Origin: Salibacter halophilus
GTDB taxonomy: Bacteria > Bacteroidota > Bacteroidia > Flavobacteriales_G > Salibacteraceae
Reading direction: 5' to 3'
DNA length: 64,000 nucleotides
Assembly (NCBI RefSeq): GCF_008806325.1
Contig: NZ_WACR01000011.1
Span: forward strand, 40,623 to 104,622
Below, piece by piece: positions 18,409 through 27,478 of this stretch. The stretch's first letter is position 1. The number at the start of each line of letters is the position of its first letter. Under the pieces are notes generated by a model that was given only the letters and a program-made list of their open reading frames with translations, was not told the DNA's origin and did not search any database. The position numbers and the translations under genes are program-made.

Positions 18409-21400
18409 ATGCAAAACAAAGGTGCACTTTGGACATTCACCATTTTACTGGTACTCGCCTGTATCTTTCAAATCTCATTCACATTTGTAACAAGTAGTGT
18501 TGAGTCTGATGCAAACGAGAGAGCAAAAGCAAAGGTAGACTCACTATTGGAGGTGAATCCAGAACTGTCGCTTTATCAGCAGGATTCGGCTCTTCAAAGT
18601 TATGAGTCAAAGATTTTGCTCGAAATGGGTAGTGAAGAAGTTTATCCGGTATTTGGATATACTTACAACTATTGCAAAAAGCGCGAAATTAATTTAGGTC
18701 TTGACCTCCAGGGCGGGATGCACGTAACACTCCAGGTATCAGTTCCTGATATGTTGAACTCGTTAGCTGGTGTTAATCGTCAGAACCCAACTTACCAGGA
18801 AGTATTGAGTAAAGCTCGCGATCTTCAAAAATCAAGTGATGCTGATTTTGTGACGTTGTTTAGAACAGCTCAACAAGATATTGCTCCTGATTTTAAACTC
18901 GCTTCTGTTTTTCACAACCTTGAAAACAAAGAGAAGATTCCGGCTGATGCTACAAACGAAGAAGTTTACACAATTATTCGTCAGGAATCTGAAGAAGCGA
19001 TCAGGAGAACAGAGCAGGTTCTAAGAAAAAGGGTTGACAACCTCGGAGTTGTTCAACCAAACATTCAGCGTCTTTCAGGTACAGGGAGAATCATCGTTGA
19101 GCTTCCCGGTGTAAAGGATAAAGATCGCGTTCGTGATATTCTTCAGGGAACTGCGAAACTCGAGTTTTTCCATACTTACCAGAACTATGAAATCTATCCT
19201 TCTCTAGAGAGAGCTAATGCTATCTTGAAGGAGACTGAAAAGACATCATCTGATTCTGATAGCGAAGAGGCAACTGAAGCAACTCAATCTGATGACAGCG
19301 GTGAACAAATTGCTGATCTACTCGATGATTCAGGATCTGACCAGGAAGAAACTGCAGATGACTCTGCTGCTGTAGCGAATGATACAACTGCTGCTGATAC
19401 CGGTTCTGAAGATATTGATGACTTACTCGCTGGTGAGGGAGATTCTGCTCTTGCAGATTCTACTCAAATGTCTGCTGAAGAATTTAGAAGAGAGAATCCA
19501 TTCTTTGCTAAATTACAGCCGCTCCAGGAAGGTAGTCAGCCAACAGTTGGTTTAGCTGAAGCATCAGATACGGCTATCATCAATGACTGGTTGAACAGAA
19601 AGGATATTCGCAATCAAATGCCTCCAAGAGCTAAGTTCTTTTGGAGTGCAAAGCCATTGCAGGATAACGAAAACATTTACCGCCTCTATGCTGTAAAGGT
19701 TCCAAAAAGTGGTGAAGCTCCGCTTGAGGGAGATGATATTACAGATGCGAGAGTTGGAACTGACCCAATGGGTAACGCTACTGTTAACATGACAATGAAC
19801 AGTACGGGTACTCAAACATGGAGAGAAATGACGCGTGAAGCATCATCAGATCCTAATGATCTCAAATCCATTGCTGTTGTACTCGATGGTCTTGTTTACA
19901 GTGCTCCACGTGTTCAGGGCGAAATTCCAAGTGGTCAAACAGAAATTACAGGTCGCTTCACTCAGCAAGAGGCAAGTGATTTAGCGGGTGTATTAAAAGC
20001 CGGTAAACTCCCTGCTCCGTCTGACATTATCGAAGAAGCAGTAGTTGGGCCAGAACTCGGTGAAGAATCAATCGAAAGTGGTTTGTCATCATTCCTAATC
20101 GCACTTGGTGTAGTGTTGATCTACATGATCTTCTATTATGCTCAGGCAGGAGTTGTTGCAAACGGAGCGCTTATTGCGAACCTCTTCTTTGTATTAGGTG
20201 TGCTCGCTTCATTGAGAGCGACATTGACACTACCTGGTATTGCCGGTATTGTATTGACTATCGGTATGTCAGTTGATGCTAACGTACTTATTTACGAACG
20301 AATCAGAGAAGAAATTAGAGCCGGAAAAGGACTCAAGCTCGCTGTAGCCGATGGTTACAAAAATGCTTACAGTTCAATCCTCGATGCCAACATTACAACT
20401 CTATTGACTGGTATTATCCTTGCTACATTCGGAACCGGACCAATTCAAGGTTTCGCAACAACATTGATTATTGGTATTTTGACTTCATTGTTCTCTGCAA
20501 TCTTCATCACAAGATTGTTGTTTGAATGGAGACTTGGTCAAAAAGCGAAAATCTCATTTGGTACAAATGCTACCAATAACATCCTTCAAAATCCAAAATT
20601 TGAATTTGTTAAAGGGCGTAAGAAGTTCTACATCATTAGCGGTATTATCTTGCTTGTAGGTTTAGGATCTTTATTTACAAGAGGCCTTAACTCTGGTGTA
20701 GATTTCACCGGTGGTAGATCTTACATCGTTCGTTTTGACAAACCTGTTGAGGTTACTGAAATCTCTGAAGCGCTAGGTAAAAAGTTTGTTTCAGAAAATG
20801 GTACAGAACAACCACCTCAGGTTAAAACTTTTGGTTCTTCAAACCAGGTTAAGATTGTTACCAAGTACAAAATCGACAGTAAAGAAGATGGTGTTGATGG
20901 AAGAATAGAAGCAAAACTCTACGAAGGATTATTGCCTTTCTATCAAAATGAAATTTCTGAATCTGAGTTCATCACTGAGTTGACATCACAAAAAGTTGAG
21001 CCAACAATTGCTGATGATATCAAGCAGGCAGCTGTTTGGGCAATTTTGTTCTCGCTAGTTGTGATCTTCCTTTATATCCTCATCAGATTTAGAAAATGGC
21101 AGTACTCAGTTGGAGCATTGCTCGCCATGACACACGATGTGTTAATCGTACTTTCATTGTTCTCAATATTCTATGGGATATTGCCGTTCTCACTTGAAAT
21201 CGATCAATCCTTTATAGCAGCTGTACTAACAGTTGTAGGTTACTCGATCAACGATACCGTGGTTGTATTTGACCGTATTCGTGAGTACATTGGTTTACAC
21301 CCAAAACACGATCAGGAAAGAACAATCAATAGTGCATTGAATAGTACATTGAGTAGAACGATCAATACATCATTAACAACATTTGTTGTGTTGCTCGTGA

Positions 21401-21540
21401 TATTCATCTTTGGTGGTGAAATGATTCGCGGATTCGTATTTGCGCTCATGGTTGGTGTTGTAGTAGGTACTTACTCTTCACTTGGAATTGCAACTCCACT
21501 TATGATGGATTTGAGCAAGAAGGTAAAAGGAAAAGTTTAA
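18409..21540 (+). CDS. secDF: Fused protein translocase SecDF
   Basis: 1043-residue fusion of SecD and SecF, the proton-driven subunits that help pull proteins through SecYEG. The fused form is normal in Bacteroidota. The SecD half has Gly-Leu-Asp-Leu-Gln-Gly-Gly near residue 100, a large periplasmic region and six membrane helices from about 560. The SecF half starts near 740 with Gly-Val-Asp-Phe-Thr-Gly-Gly. Unusual: a stretch of about 75 residues (about 277-353), rich in Asp, Glu, Ser, Ala and Thr, interrupts the periplasmic region; it looks disordered and contains an interspersed motif copy. Single gene with its own promoter and a strong terminator. Confidence 0.96.
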   Translation: MQNKGALWTFTILLVLACIFQISFTFVTSSVESDANERAKAKVDSLLEVNPELSLYQQDSALQSYESKILLEMGSEEVYPVFGYTYNYCKKREINLGLDLQGGMHVTLQVSVPDMLNSLAGVNRQNPTYQEVLSKARDLQKSSDADFVTLFRTAQQDIAPDFKLASVFHNLENKEKIPADATNEEVYTIIRQESEEAIRRTEQVLRKRVDNLGVVQPNIQRLSGTGRIIVELPGVKDKDRVRDILQGTAKLEFFHTYQNYEIYPSLERANAILKETEKTSSDSDSEEATEATQSDDSGEQIADLLDDSGSDQEETADDSAAVANDTTAADTGSEDIDDLLAGEGDSALADSTQMSAEEFRRENPFFAKLQPLQEGSQPTVGLAEASDTAIINDWLNRKDIRNQMPPRAKFFWSAKPLQDNENIYRLYAVKVPKSGEAPLEGDDITDARVGTDPMGNATVNMTMNSTGTQTWREMTREASSDPNDLKSIAVVLDGLVYSAPRVQGEIPSGQTEITGRFTQQEASDLAGVLKAGKLPAPSDIIEEAVVGPELGEESIESGLSSFLIALGVVLIYMIFYYAQAGVVANGALIANLFFVLGVLASLRATLTLPGIAGIVLTIGMSVDANVLIYERIREEIRAGKGLKLAVADGYKNAYSSILDANITTLLTGIILATFGTGPIQGFATTLIIGILTSLFSAIFITRLLFEWRLGQKAKISFGTNATNNILQNPKFEFVKGRKKFYIISGIILLVGLGSLFTRGLNSGVDFTGGRSYIVRFDKPVEVTEISEALGKKFVSENGTEQPPQVKTFGSSNQVKIVTKYKIDSKEDGVDGRIEAKLYEGLLPFYQNEISESEFITELTSQKVEPTIADDIKQAAVWAILFSLVVIFLYILIRFRKWQYSVGALLAMTHDVLIVLSLFSIFYGILPFSLEIDQSFIAAVLTVVGYSINDTVVVFDRIREYIGLHPKHDQERTINSALNSTLSRTINTSLTTFVVLLVIFIFGGEMIRGFVFALMVGVVVGTYSSLGIATPLMMDLSKKVKGKV
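19333..19342 (-). repeat. Interspersed motif GGTCAGATCC
   Basis: Exact copy on the minus strand in the acidic insertion of SecD, read by the gene as Gly-Ser-Asp. Confidence 0.8.
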
Positions 21541-21564
21541 TAAACGACTTTACTTCATTATAGA

Positions 21565-21595
21565 AGCCTCCTCATTTTTGAGGGGGCTTTTTCTT
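21565..21595 (+). terminator. Intrinsic terminator of secDF
   Basis: A 9-bp GC-rich stem (AGCCTCCTC with GAGGGGGCT, one T-G pair), loop ATTTTT, then TTTTTCTTT. The tatA promoter element abuts its T tract. Confidence 0.9.
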
Positions 21596-21603
21596 TATAT
21601 TTG
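21596..21603 (+). promoter_or_regulatory. tatA promoter, -7 element TATATTTG
   Basis: Exact TAnnTTTG match directly after the secDF terminator T tract, 29 nt before the tatA ATG. Confidence 0.65.
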
Positions 21604-21632
21604 CGTCCTGAATTAAGAGGAGATCGGTTGAT

Positions 21633-21977
21633 ATGACATTGTTGTTTTTCGATTTAGGTGGAGGAGAAGTTTTCATGATCCTCTTTATCGTTTTACTCCT
21701 TTTTGGAGCTAAAAAAATTCCCGAGTTTGCTCGCGGTCTCGGGAAAGGAATCCGTTACATCAAAAACGCAACCGATGATATCCAGCGAGACATTCAAAAC
21801 AACATGGGAGATGTCAAGAACGATTTGGATGTAAACCGAAAGCTCTACGCTGAAAAAAGAGACCAGGATCCACAAAATCAATCTCAAAGTCAGCCCCGTT
21901 CAAAGGAAAATGACGATTCTGCTGGATCTGACCGAAAGGAAGACGATCAAAAAACCGATCAAACGAAATCTGATTGA
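21633..21977 (+). CDS. tatA: Sec-independent translocase TatA/TatB-family protein
   Basis: 114 residues: a short N-terminal membrane helix (about 10-25), the Phe-Gly-Ala-Lys-Lys-Ile-Pro-Glu hinge (about 24-31), an amphipathic helix, and a polar Gln/Asp/Ser-rich tail. It works in twin-arginine export of folded proteins. Bacteroidota often use one TatA-like protein for both TatA and TatB roles, so A versus B is not settled. The stop shares its last base with the ATG of the antiporter gene. The tail holds an interspersed motif copy. Confidence 0.9.
   Translation: MTLLFFDLGGGEVFMILFIVLLLFGAKKIPEFARGLGKGIRYIKNATDDIQRDIQNNMGDVKNDLDVNRKLYAEKRDQDPQNQSQSQPRSKENDDSAGSDRKEDDQKTDQTKSD
21924..21933 (-). 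repeat. Interspersed motif GGTCAGATCC
   Basis: Exact copy on the minus strand in the polar tail of TatA, read by the gene as Gly-Ser-Asp. Confidence 0.8.
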
Positions 21978-22933
21978 TGGCTTACTTGTTCCTTATTTTG
22001 GGTATCGCCCTGTTGATTGCCGGAGGTGAAATCCTCGTAAAAGGTGCGGTCAATATAGCGATCAGAGCCAGAATTTCCACCCTCGTTGTAGGTATGACAA
22101 TCGTGTCTTTTGGGACATCTGCTCCAGAACTTGTTGTGAGCCTTAAAGCTGCTTTGCAGGGGCATCCAGATATTTCAATTGGAAATGTTCTCGGTTCTAA
22201 TGTGGCAAACCTCGCATTAGTGCTCGGGCTTACTGCACTTACTTCACCAATTAGAGTTGATCGAAACTCCATCAGGTTTGATTGGCCTATGATGCTTTTC
22301 GTAACTATTTTGCTCTATTTATTTATGCTCGATCTCGAGCTGGAACGCTGGGAGGGCATTGTAATGTTTGTAGCGCTTATTTTGTTTAGCTTATTCCTGG
22401 TTTTTGAATCGAGACGATACAATAGGAGATCAAGAGTAGAAGATGAAGTTGAGGATACAGCTACAAAAGGATCAGTTTGGCGCGATGTCTTATATATTGC
22501 ACTTGGAGCCTTTGGCTTATCACTCGGTTCTGAATGGTTAGTCGATGGTGCTACTGAAGTGGCGAAAAATTTAGGAGTAAGTGATTTATTGATAAGCTCA
22601 ACAATTGTAGCCTTTGGAACATCTACTCCAGAGTTGATAACTTCCATTACTGCAGCAGTTAGAAAGGAAACTGATATATCAATTGGGAATCTAATCGGTT
22701 CCAATATATTCAATATTGCTGCTATTCTTGGTATAACGGCTATTTCGATTCCAGTTTCAATTAATCAGGCTGTGCTTTCAATCGACTTTTGGTGGGTGGC
22801 AGCTATAACATTGCTGGTATTTCCATTTATGCTCAATAACCTTAAAATATCCAGGGTTGAAGGTGGAATTCTATTTATTTTCTATTTGGCTTATATTATT
22901 TCAGGGGTGTTGTTCGAAAAAGGTGTTTTTTAA
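21977..22933 (+). CDS. Calcium/sodium antiporter (CaCA family, YrbG-like)
   Basis: 318-residue inner-membrane exchanger with about ten helices and the two alpha-repeats of the family: Gly-Thr-Ser-Ala-Pro-Glu and Gly-Asn-Val-Leu-Gly-Ser-Asn in the first half, Gly-Thr-Ser-Thr-Pro-Glu and Gly-Asn-Leu-Ile-Gly-Ser-Asn in the second. The repeats carry the ion-binding glutamates. The ATG overlaps the tatA stop (TGATG), indicating coupled translation; a TTG one codon earlier is less likely. Confidence 0.92.
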   Translation: MAYLFLILGIALLIAGGEILVKGAVNIAIRARISTLVVGMTIVSFGTSAPELVVSLKAALQGHPDISIGNVLGSNVANLALVLGLTALTSPIRVDRNSIRFDWPMMLFVTILLYLFMLDLELERWEGIVMFVALILFSLFLVFESRRYNRRSRVEDEVEDTATKGSVWRDVLYIALGAFGLSLGSEWLVDGATEVAKNLGVSDLLISSTIVAFGTSTPELITSITAAVRKETDISIGNLIGSNIFNIAAILGITAISIPVSINQAVLSIDFWWVAAITLLVFPFMLNNLKISRVEGGILFIFYLAYIISGVLFEKGVF

Positions 22934-22955
22934 CAGTGCCGCCTAACAAAATAAA

Positions 22956-22998
22956 GGGGTGTTGATAAATATAATTGATTTTTCTATGATACACCCTC
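22956..22998 (+). repeat. Imperfect inverted repeat upstream of glutamine synthetase
   Basis: GGGTGT on the left faces ACACCC on the right, each followed inward by GAT/TGAT-like bases around an AT-rich centre. It lies about 10 bp upstream of the -7 element, so it could be an operator, or a remnant related to the recA-downstream element, which also has GTGTATCA at its ends. The match is short. Confidence 0.35.
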
Positions 22999-23008
22999 TT
23001 GGAAAGTC

Positions 23009-23016
23009 TACATTTG
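23009..23016 (+). promoter_or_regulatory. Glutamine synthetase promoter, -7 element TACATTTG
   Basis: Exact TAnnTTTG match, 16 nt before the ATG. It leaves a very short leader. Confidence 0.6.
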
Positions 23017-23032
23017 TATAAAAATTCATCAA

Positions 23033-25219
23033 ATGTTACGACTTACAGCTCTAAAAGAAACTTTCAGAAGGCGTCCGGTAGAAGTTAACGCCCCTTCAAC
23101 TAAAATTTCAGATTATTTTGGAGAGTTGGTTTTCAACAACGAAACCATGCGCCAGTACATGAGCAAAGAAGCTTTTGAAAGTGTAATGGATTCAGTAAAC
23201 CGTGGTGTAAAGCTCAACCGAAAAATGGCAAACCAGGTAGCCTCAGCCATGAAAGCCTGGGCAATGTCAAAAGATGCTACCCACTATACGCACTGGTTTC
23301 AGCCATTAACTGGTAGAACTGCTGAGAAGCACGATGCTTTTTACACGCCTACTGAAGATGGACGTTCTTTCGAAACTTTTAATGGTGAGCAGCTTGTTCA
23401 ACAAGAACCCGATGCATCTTCTTTTCCGAGCGGAGGAATTCGTAATACATTTGAAGCGAGAGGGTACACAGCCTGGGATCCGAGTTCTCCGGCCTTTATT
23501 ATTGGTCAGACCCTCTGCATCCCCACAATTTTCGTTTCCTACACAGGTGAGTCACTCGACTACAAAGCACCTTTGATTAAATCGCTACAGGCAATTGATA
23601 AAGCTGCTACTGATGTGTGTCAGTATTTCGATAAAAACATTTCAAAAGTCACTGCTACACTGGGTTGGGAACAAGAGTATTTCCTTGTAGACTCAGCTTT
23701 GTTTACGGCACGACCAGATTTGGTTCTGACCGGTAGAACACTTTTCGGACATTCATCATCAAAAGGTCAGCAATTAGACGATCATTATTTTGGTAGTATT
23801 CCAGATCGTGTGACTGCTTTCATGCATGATTTTGAACAAGAGTCTTTGAGACTGGGAATTCCCGTTACAACACGTCACAATGAAGTAGCACCAAATCAGT
23901 TTGAATGTGCACCGGTTTTTGAGGAGTGTAATTTGGCAGTTGATCACAACCAGTTACTTATGGATGTGATGGAGAAAGTCGCACATCGACATAATTTTAG
24001 AGTGTTACTCCATGAAAAGCCATTTGCAGGAATGAATGGATCAGGTAAACACAACAACTGGTCATTAGGTACAAACTCATCAAAGCATAAGAATCTTTTA
24101 GCGCCTGGGAAAACACCAAAAGAGAACATTCGGTTTCTTACTTTTCTAGTAAATACCATTAAAGCTGTTCATGAAAATGCTGATTTGCTCAGAGCGACAA
24201 TTGCATCTGCCGGCAATGACCACAGATTGGGCGCCAATGAAGCTCCACCGGCAATATTGTCGATTTTCATTGGTTCGCAGTTGACTAAGGTTCTAAATGA
24301 TTTAGAGAAAAGCGTAACGGGTGAAGCACTCACACCTGATGAAAAAACAGAGTTGAAACTCAATATTGGCAAAATTCCGCAAATACTTTTAGATAATACT
24401 GATCGAAACAGAACTTCTCCATTTGCTTTTACTGGAAATAAGTTCGAGTTCAGAGCCGTTGGTTCAACAGCTAATTGCGCCAATCCGATGATTGCTTTAA
24501 ATGCTGCCGTGGCAAAACAGCTTCAGGACTTTAAAGGTGAAGTAGATGGATTGATAGCTAAAGGTGTTAAAAAGGATGAAGCAATTCTGAATATTTTAAG
24601 AGATTATATCAAGGTTTCAAAACCTATTCTTTTTGAAGGTAATGGTTACAGTGATGAGTGGGTTGAAGAAGCTAAGAAAAGAGGGCTGAATAATGTAATT
24701 GGAACAGCTCATGCTCTCGATTTCCTTATCGAGGATAAGTATAAAGATCTTTATGAACGATTGAATATCATGAATCACCGCGAGGTTGATTCGAGATATG
24801 AGATCAACCTTGAGGAGTACAAGCTGAAAATTCAAATCGAATCGAGGGTAATGGCAGATATGGCACTCAATCACATGGTTCCTGTAGCTTTAAAGTATCA
24901 AAAAGGAATGGTTGATAGCGTAAAAGGCTTAAAAGATATTTTTGAGGCAGACTTCAAGAAACATGCGAGTGACCAAATTGCAATTATTGAAGAAATATCA
25001 TCGAGGGTAAAAACTATAAGAAGTTTGGTTTATGAAATGATCGATGAGCGGAAAGTGGCTAACAAACTCAATACGCCAAAAGAACAGGCTGTAGCTTATG
25101 GTGATAAGGTAAGGCCTTATTTTGACAAGATACGCTATGAGGTTGATAAGCTCGAATTAATTATTGATAATAACGATTGGCCATGGCCTAAATACAGAGA
25201 GTTATTATTCACACGATAA
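23033..25219 (+). CDS. glnN: Glutamine synthetase type III
   Basis: 728-residue GSIII, which makes glutamine from glutamate, ammonia and ATP. Type III enzymes are about 700-730 residues, far longer than type I. Visible: the N-terminal domain with Phe-Pro-Ser-Gly-Gly (about 130), Gly-Trp-Glu-Gln-Glu-Tyr (about 217-222) with metal-binding glutamates, Asn-Glu-Val-Ala-Pro-Asn-Gln-Phe-Glu (about 284), the Gly-Ser-Gly-Lys-His-Asn-Asn ATP loop (about 337) and a C-terminal helical region. The only ammonia-assimilation gene in view. It has its own promoter and terminator. Confidence 0.96.
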   Translation: MLRLTALKETFRRRPVEVNAPSTKISDYFGELVFNNETMRQYMSKEAFESVMDSVNRGVKLNRKMANQVASAMKAWAMSKDATHYTHWFQPLTGRTAEKHDAFYTPTEDGRSFETFNGEQLVQQEPDASSFPSGGIRNTFEARGYTAWDPSSPAFIIGQTLCIPTIFVSYTGESLDYKAPLIKSLQAIDKAATDVCQYFDKNISKVTATLGWEQEYFLVDSALFTARPDLVLTGRTLFGHSSSKGQQLDDHYFGSIPDRVTAFMHDFEQESLRLGIPVTTRHNEVAPNQFECAPVFEECNLAVDHNQLLMDVMEKVAHRHNFRVLLHEKPFAGMNGSGKHNNWSLGTNSSKHKNLLAPGKTPKENIRFLTFLVNTIKAVHENADLLRATIASAGNDHRLGANEAPPAILSIFIGSQLTKVLNDLEKSVTGEALTPDEKTELKLNIGKIPQILLDNTDRNRTSPFAFTGNKFEFRAVGSTANCANPMIALNAAVAKQLQDFKGEVDGLIAKGVKKDEAILNILRDYIKVSKPILFEGNGYSDEWVEEAKKRGLNNVIGTAHALDFLIEDKYKDLYERLNIMNHREVDSRYEINLEEYKLKIQIESRVMADMALNHMVPVALKYQKGMVDSVKGLKDIFEADFKKHASDQIAIIEEISSRVKTIRSLVYEMIDERKVANKLNTPKEQAVAYGDKVRPYFDKIRYEVDKLELIIDNNDWPWPKYRELLFTR
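23504..23513 (+). repeat. Interspersed motif GGTCAGACCC
   Basis: Exact copy, and the only one with C at the free position. It is read as Gly-Gln-Thr in glutamine synthetase. Confidence 0.75.
23722..23731 (-). repeat. Interspersed motif GGTCAGAACC
   Basis: Exact copy on the minus strand in glutamine synthetase, read by the gene as Val-Leu-Thr. Confidence 0.8.
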
Positions 25220-25238
25220 ATAGGATTTTTTATATAAG

Positions 25239-25268
25239 AGCCCCACCAAACTGTGGGGCTTTTCTTTT
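25239..25268 (+). terminator. Intrinsic terminator of glutamine synthetase
   Basis: An 8-bp stem AGCCCCAC/GTGGGGCT with a six-base loop, followed by TTTCTTTT. Confidence 0.9.
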
Positions 25269-25344
25269 GCAGTAGCTTTTTTTTACTTATTTTGGTGCCT
25301 TAATTTATAATGTAATAATATAGTTTAACAAAGTATTAACCTAT

Positions 25345-27414
25345 ATGAGTGGAATCAAATCAGCCTCAGGTCTAGTGTTATTATTCTTATTTGTTCAGTT
25401 AACTTCTTTTGCACAAAAGGATTACACTGGAGAGGCAGACGCAGCGTTTAAAAATTATTCATTTCATCAGGCTATTGAAATGTATAAAAAGGCTTACTCT
25501 AAAGAGAAAAAATTTGCAGAGAAAAAACGTATTCTCTTTAAAATTGGTCAGTCTTACTTTTATCTTCAGGATAATGAAATGGCAGAAAATTGGCTTTCAA
25601 AAGCTGATAAAGCAGGTTACTCAAACCCTGAAGTGAAATATTTCCTTGCAGAATCTCTACGGAAACAAGGAAAATTTGAAGAAGCTCTGGTTGAGTATAA
25701 AAACTATAAAGAGTTAGCACCAGATGATAAAAGAGGTCAAAGAGGAATCAAGTCCTGTGAACTTGCTCAGGAATGGAAAGATAATCCTACTCGCTACGAA
25801 GTGAGGCCAGAGCAGTTGCTCAACTCCAAACAAGCTGATTTTGCACCTGTTTATGCTGACAAAAGGTATGATGAAATCATTTTTACATCAACACGTGAAG
25901 GATCTACAGGTAATTCAATAGATCCTAACACTGGTCAAAACTATTCATCACTATTTTATAGTAAACAGGATAGAAAAGGAAAGTGGATGGTTCCAACTCT
26001 ATTAGAAGGATTGAGCATGGAAGAATCTAACGAAGGTGGAGCCACTATGGACAAGCGTTACAGAACGCTTTTCTTCACACGTTGTATTGATAAAAAGAAT
26101 TCTGACATGGGTTGTGATATCTACACAGCCAAGCAACGTGGTCGATCTTATGCTGAGCCTGAGATGGTTCCAATCGATAAGCCAGATTCAAACGTTGTTG
26201 GTCACCCTTCTATGGGACTTGATGACGAATACATGTTTTTTGCCTCAGACATGCCAGGTGGTAAAGGAGGTAAAGACATTTGGTTTGTGAAATACGACAG
26301 CCGTAAAAGAACATGGGGTGAGCCAGTGAATGTAGAAGGTGTAAATACTGATGGTGATGAAATGTACCCTTTTATAAGAGAAGACGGTAATTTATATTTC
26401 GCTTCTAATGGTCATCCGGGAATGGGTGGATTGGATATTTTCAAATCTACACGTCAGGGAAAATCTGATTCATGGGGTGAAGTAGAAAACATGCAATATC
26501 CAATGAACTCTTCTTCTAATGACTTTGGAATCATTTTCGAAGGAAGTGAAGAAAAAGGTTTTTTCAGCTCAGATCGCTCAGGCGGTCGTGGAGGTGATGA
26601 TATTTGGAGTTTCCGTATTCCACCACTCAAGTTTGTTATTGACGGTATGGTTAGCGATGTAGAAACTGGAGAACCAATTCCAAATGCTACTATTGAAATG
26701 AAAGGTACTGATGGAAGTACTGTTCAGGTTACTACTGATGAATTGGGGTATTATCAATTCGATAAAAAAGAAGGGTCAGATGAGCGCTACGTTAAAGCTA
26801 ACACTTCTTACACTCTTCTCGTTTCAGCTGATGGTTATTTGAACGGAAAAGGTCAGGAAACAACTGTTGGTGTTCAACAATCTACTCGATTCAAGCACGA
26901 TTTCAAACTACAGTCTATCAAACAGGACGAAATCGAATTCCCAGAAGTTCGTTATGACCTTGGTGAATGGGAACTACAGGTTAATGATTCAGTGAACTCT
27001 AAAGATTCACTCGATTACCTTTATCAGGTGCTTGTTGATAATCCCAACATTGTTGTTGAGTTGATGGCACATACTGATACTCGTGGTTCTGCAGCATCAA
27101 ACCAAACGCTTTCACAAAAACGTGCTCAAAGTTGCGTTGATTACCTTATTTCAAAAGGAATTGCTGCTGAGAGAATGGAAGCAAAAGGTTACGGTGAAAA
27201 CGAACCTAGAATTTCTGATGCTGAGATTGCTAAACTTCCAACTAAAGAAGAGAAAGAAGCAGCCCACCAGAAAAACAGGCGTACAACATTTAGGGTAATT
27301 CGGGATGATTACGTTCCTAAAGACAACGGTGATTCTGGAGATCAAGAGCCACAAATGAATGATGAGGGTGAACAACCCATGGAAGGAGAAGGCTCTGAAA
27401 CAGATTCAGAATAG
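25345..27414 (+). CDS. TPR / PD40 / carboxypeptidase-regulatory / OmpA protein, PorE-like
   Basis: 689 residues. In order: a signal peptide (1-23), TPR-like helices (about 28-130), WD40-like PD40 blades with repeated Tyr-Phe-Ala-Ser/Phe-Thr-Ser motifs (about 150-430), a carboxypeptidase-regulatory-like domain (about 440-530) and an OmpA-type peptidoglycan-binding domain (about 540-660) with Asp-Thr-Arg-Gly-Ser near 578, then an acidic tail. The same order is known from PorE of Porphyromonas gingivalis, a T9SS component bound to peptidoglycan. Bacteroidota carry several such paralogues, so the T9SS role is inferred, though T9SS cargo genes lie in this window. Own terminator downstream. Confidence 0.85.
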   Translation: MSGIKSASGLVLLFLFVQLTSFAQKDYTGEADAAFKNYSFHQAIEMYKKAYSKEKKFAEKKRILFKIGQSYFYLQDNEMAENWLSKADKAGYSNPEVKYFLAESLRKQGKFEEALVEYKNYKELAPDDKRGQRGIKSCELAQEWKDNPTRYEVRPEQLLNSKQADFAPVYADKRYDEIIFTSTREGSTGNSIDPNTGQNYSSLFYSKQDRKGKWMVPTLLEGLSMEESNEGGATMDKRYRTLFFTRCIDKKNSDMGCDIYTAKQRGRSYAEPEMVPIDKPDSNVVGHPSMGLDDEYMFFASDMPGGKGGKDIWFVKYDSRKRTWGEPVNVEGVNTDGDEMYPFIREDGNLYFASNGHPGMGGLDIFKSTRQGKSDSWGEVENMQYPMNSSSNDFGIIFEGSEEKGFFSSDRSGGRGGDDIWSFRIPPLKFVIDGMVSDVETGEPIPNATIEMKGTDGSTVQVTTDELGYYQFDKKEGSDERYVKANTSYTLLVSADGYLNGKGQETTVGVQQSTRFKHDFKLQSIKQDEIEFPEVRYDLGEWELQVNDSVNSKDSLDYLYQVLVDNPNIVVELMAHTDTRGSAASNQTLSQKRAQSCVDYLISKGIAAERMEAKGYGENEPRISDAEIAKLPTKEEKEAAHQKNRRTTFRVIRDDYVPKDNGDSGDQEPQMNDEGEQPMEGEGSETDSE

Positions 27415-27433
27415 AAAATAAACACATAACTTT

Positions 27434-27467
27434 AAGCATCCTGTTGGCTACCCGGCAGGATGCTTTT
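27434..27467 (+). terminator. Intrinsic terminator after the PorE-like gene
   Basis: A 10-bp perfect stem AAGCATCCTG/CAGGATGCTT with a 12-base loop, ending in TTTT. The next gene starts 12 nt later. Confidence 0.88.
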
Positions 27468-27478
27468 GTATTAATAGA

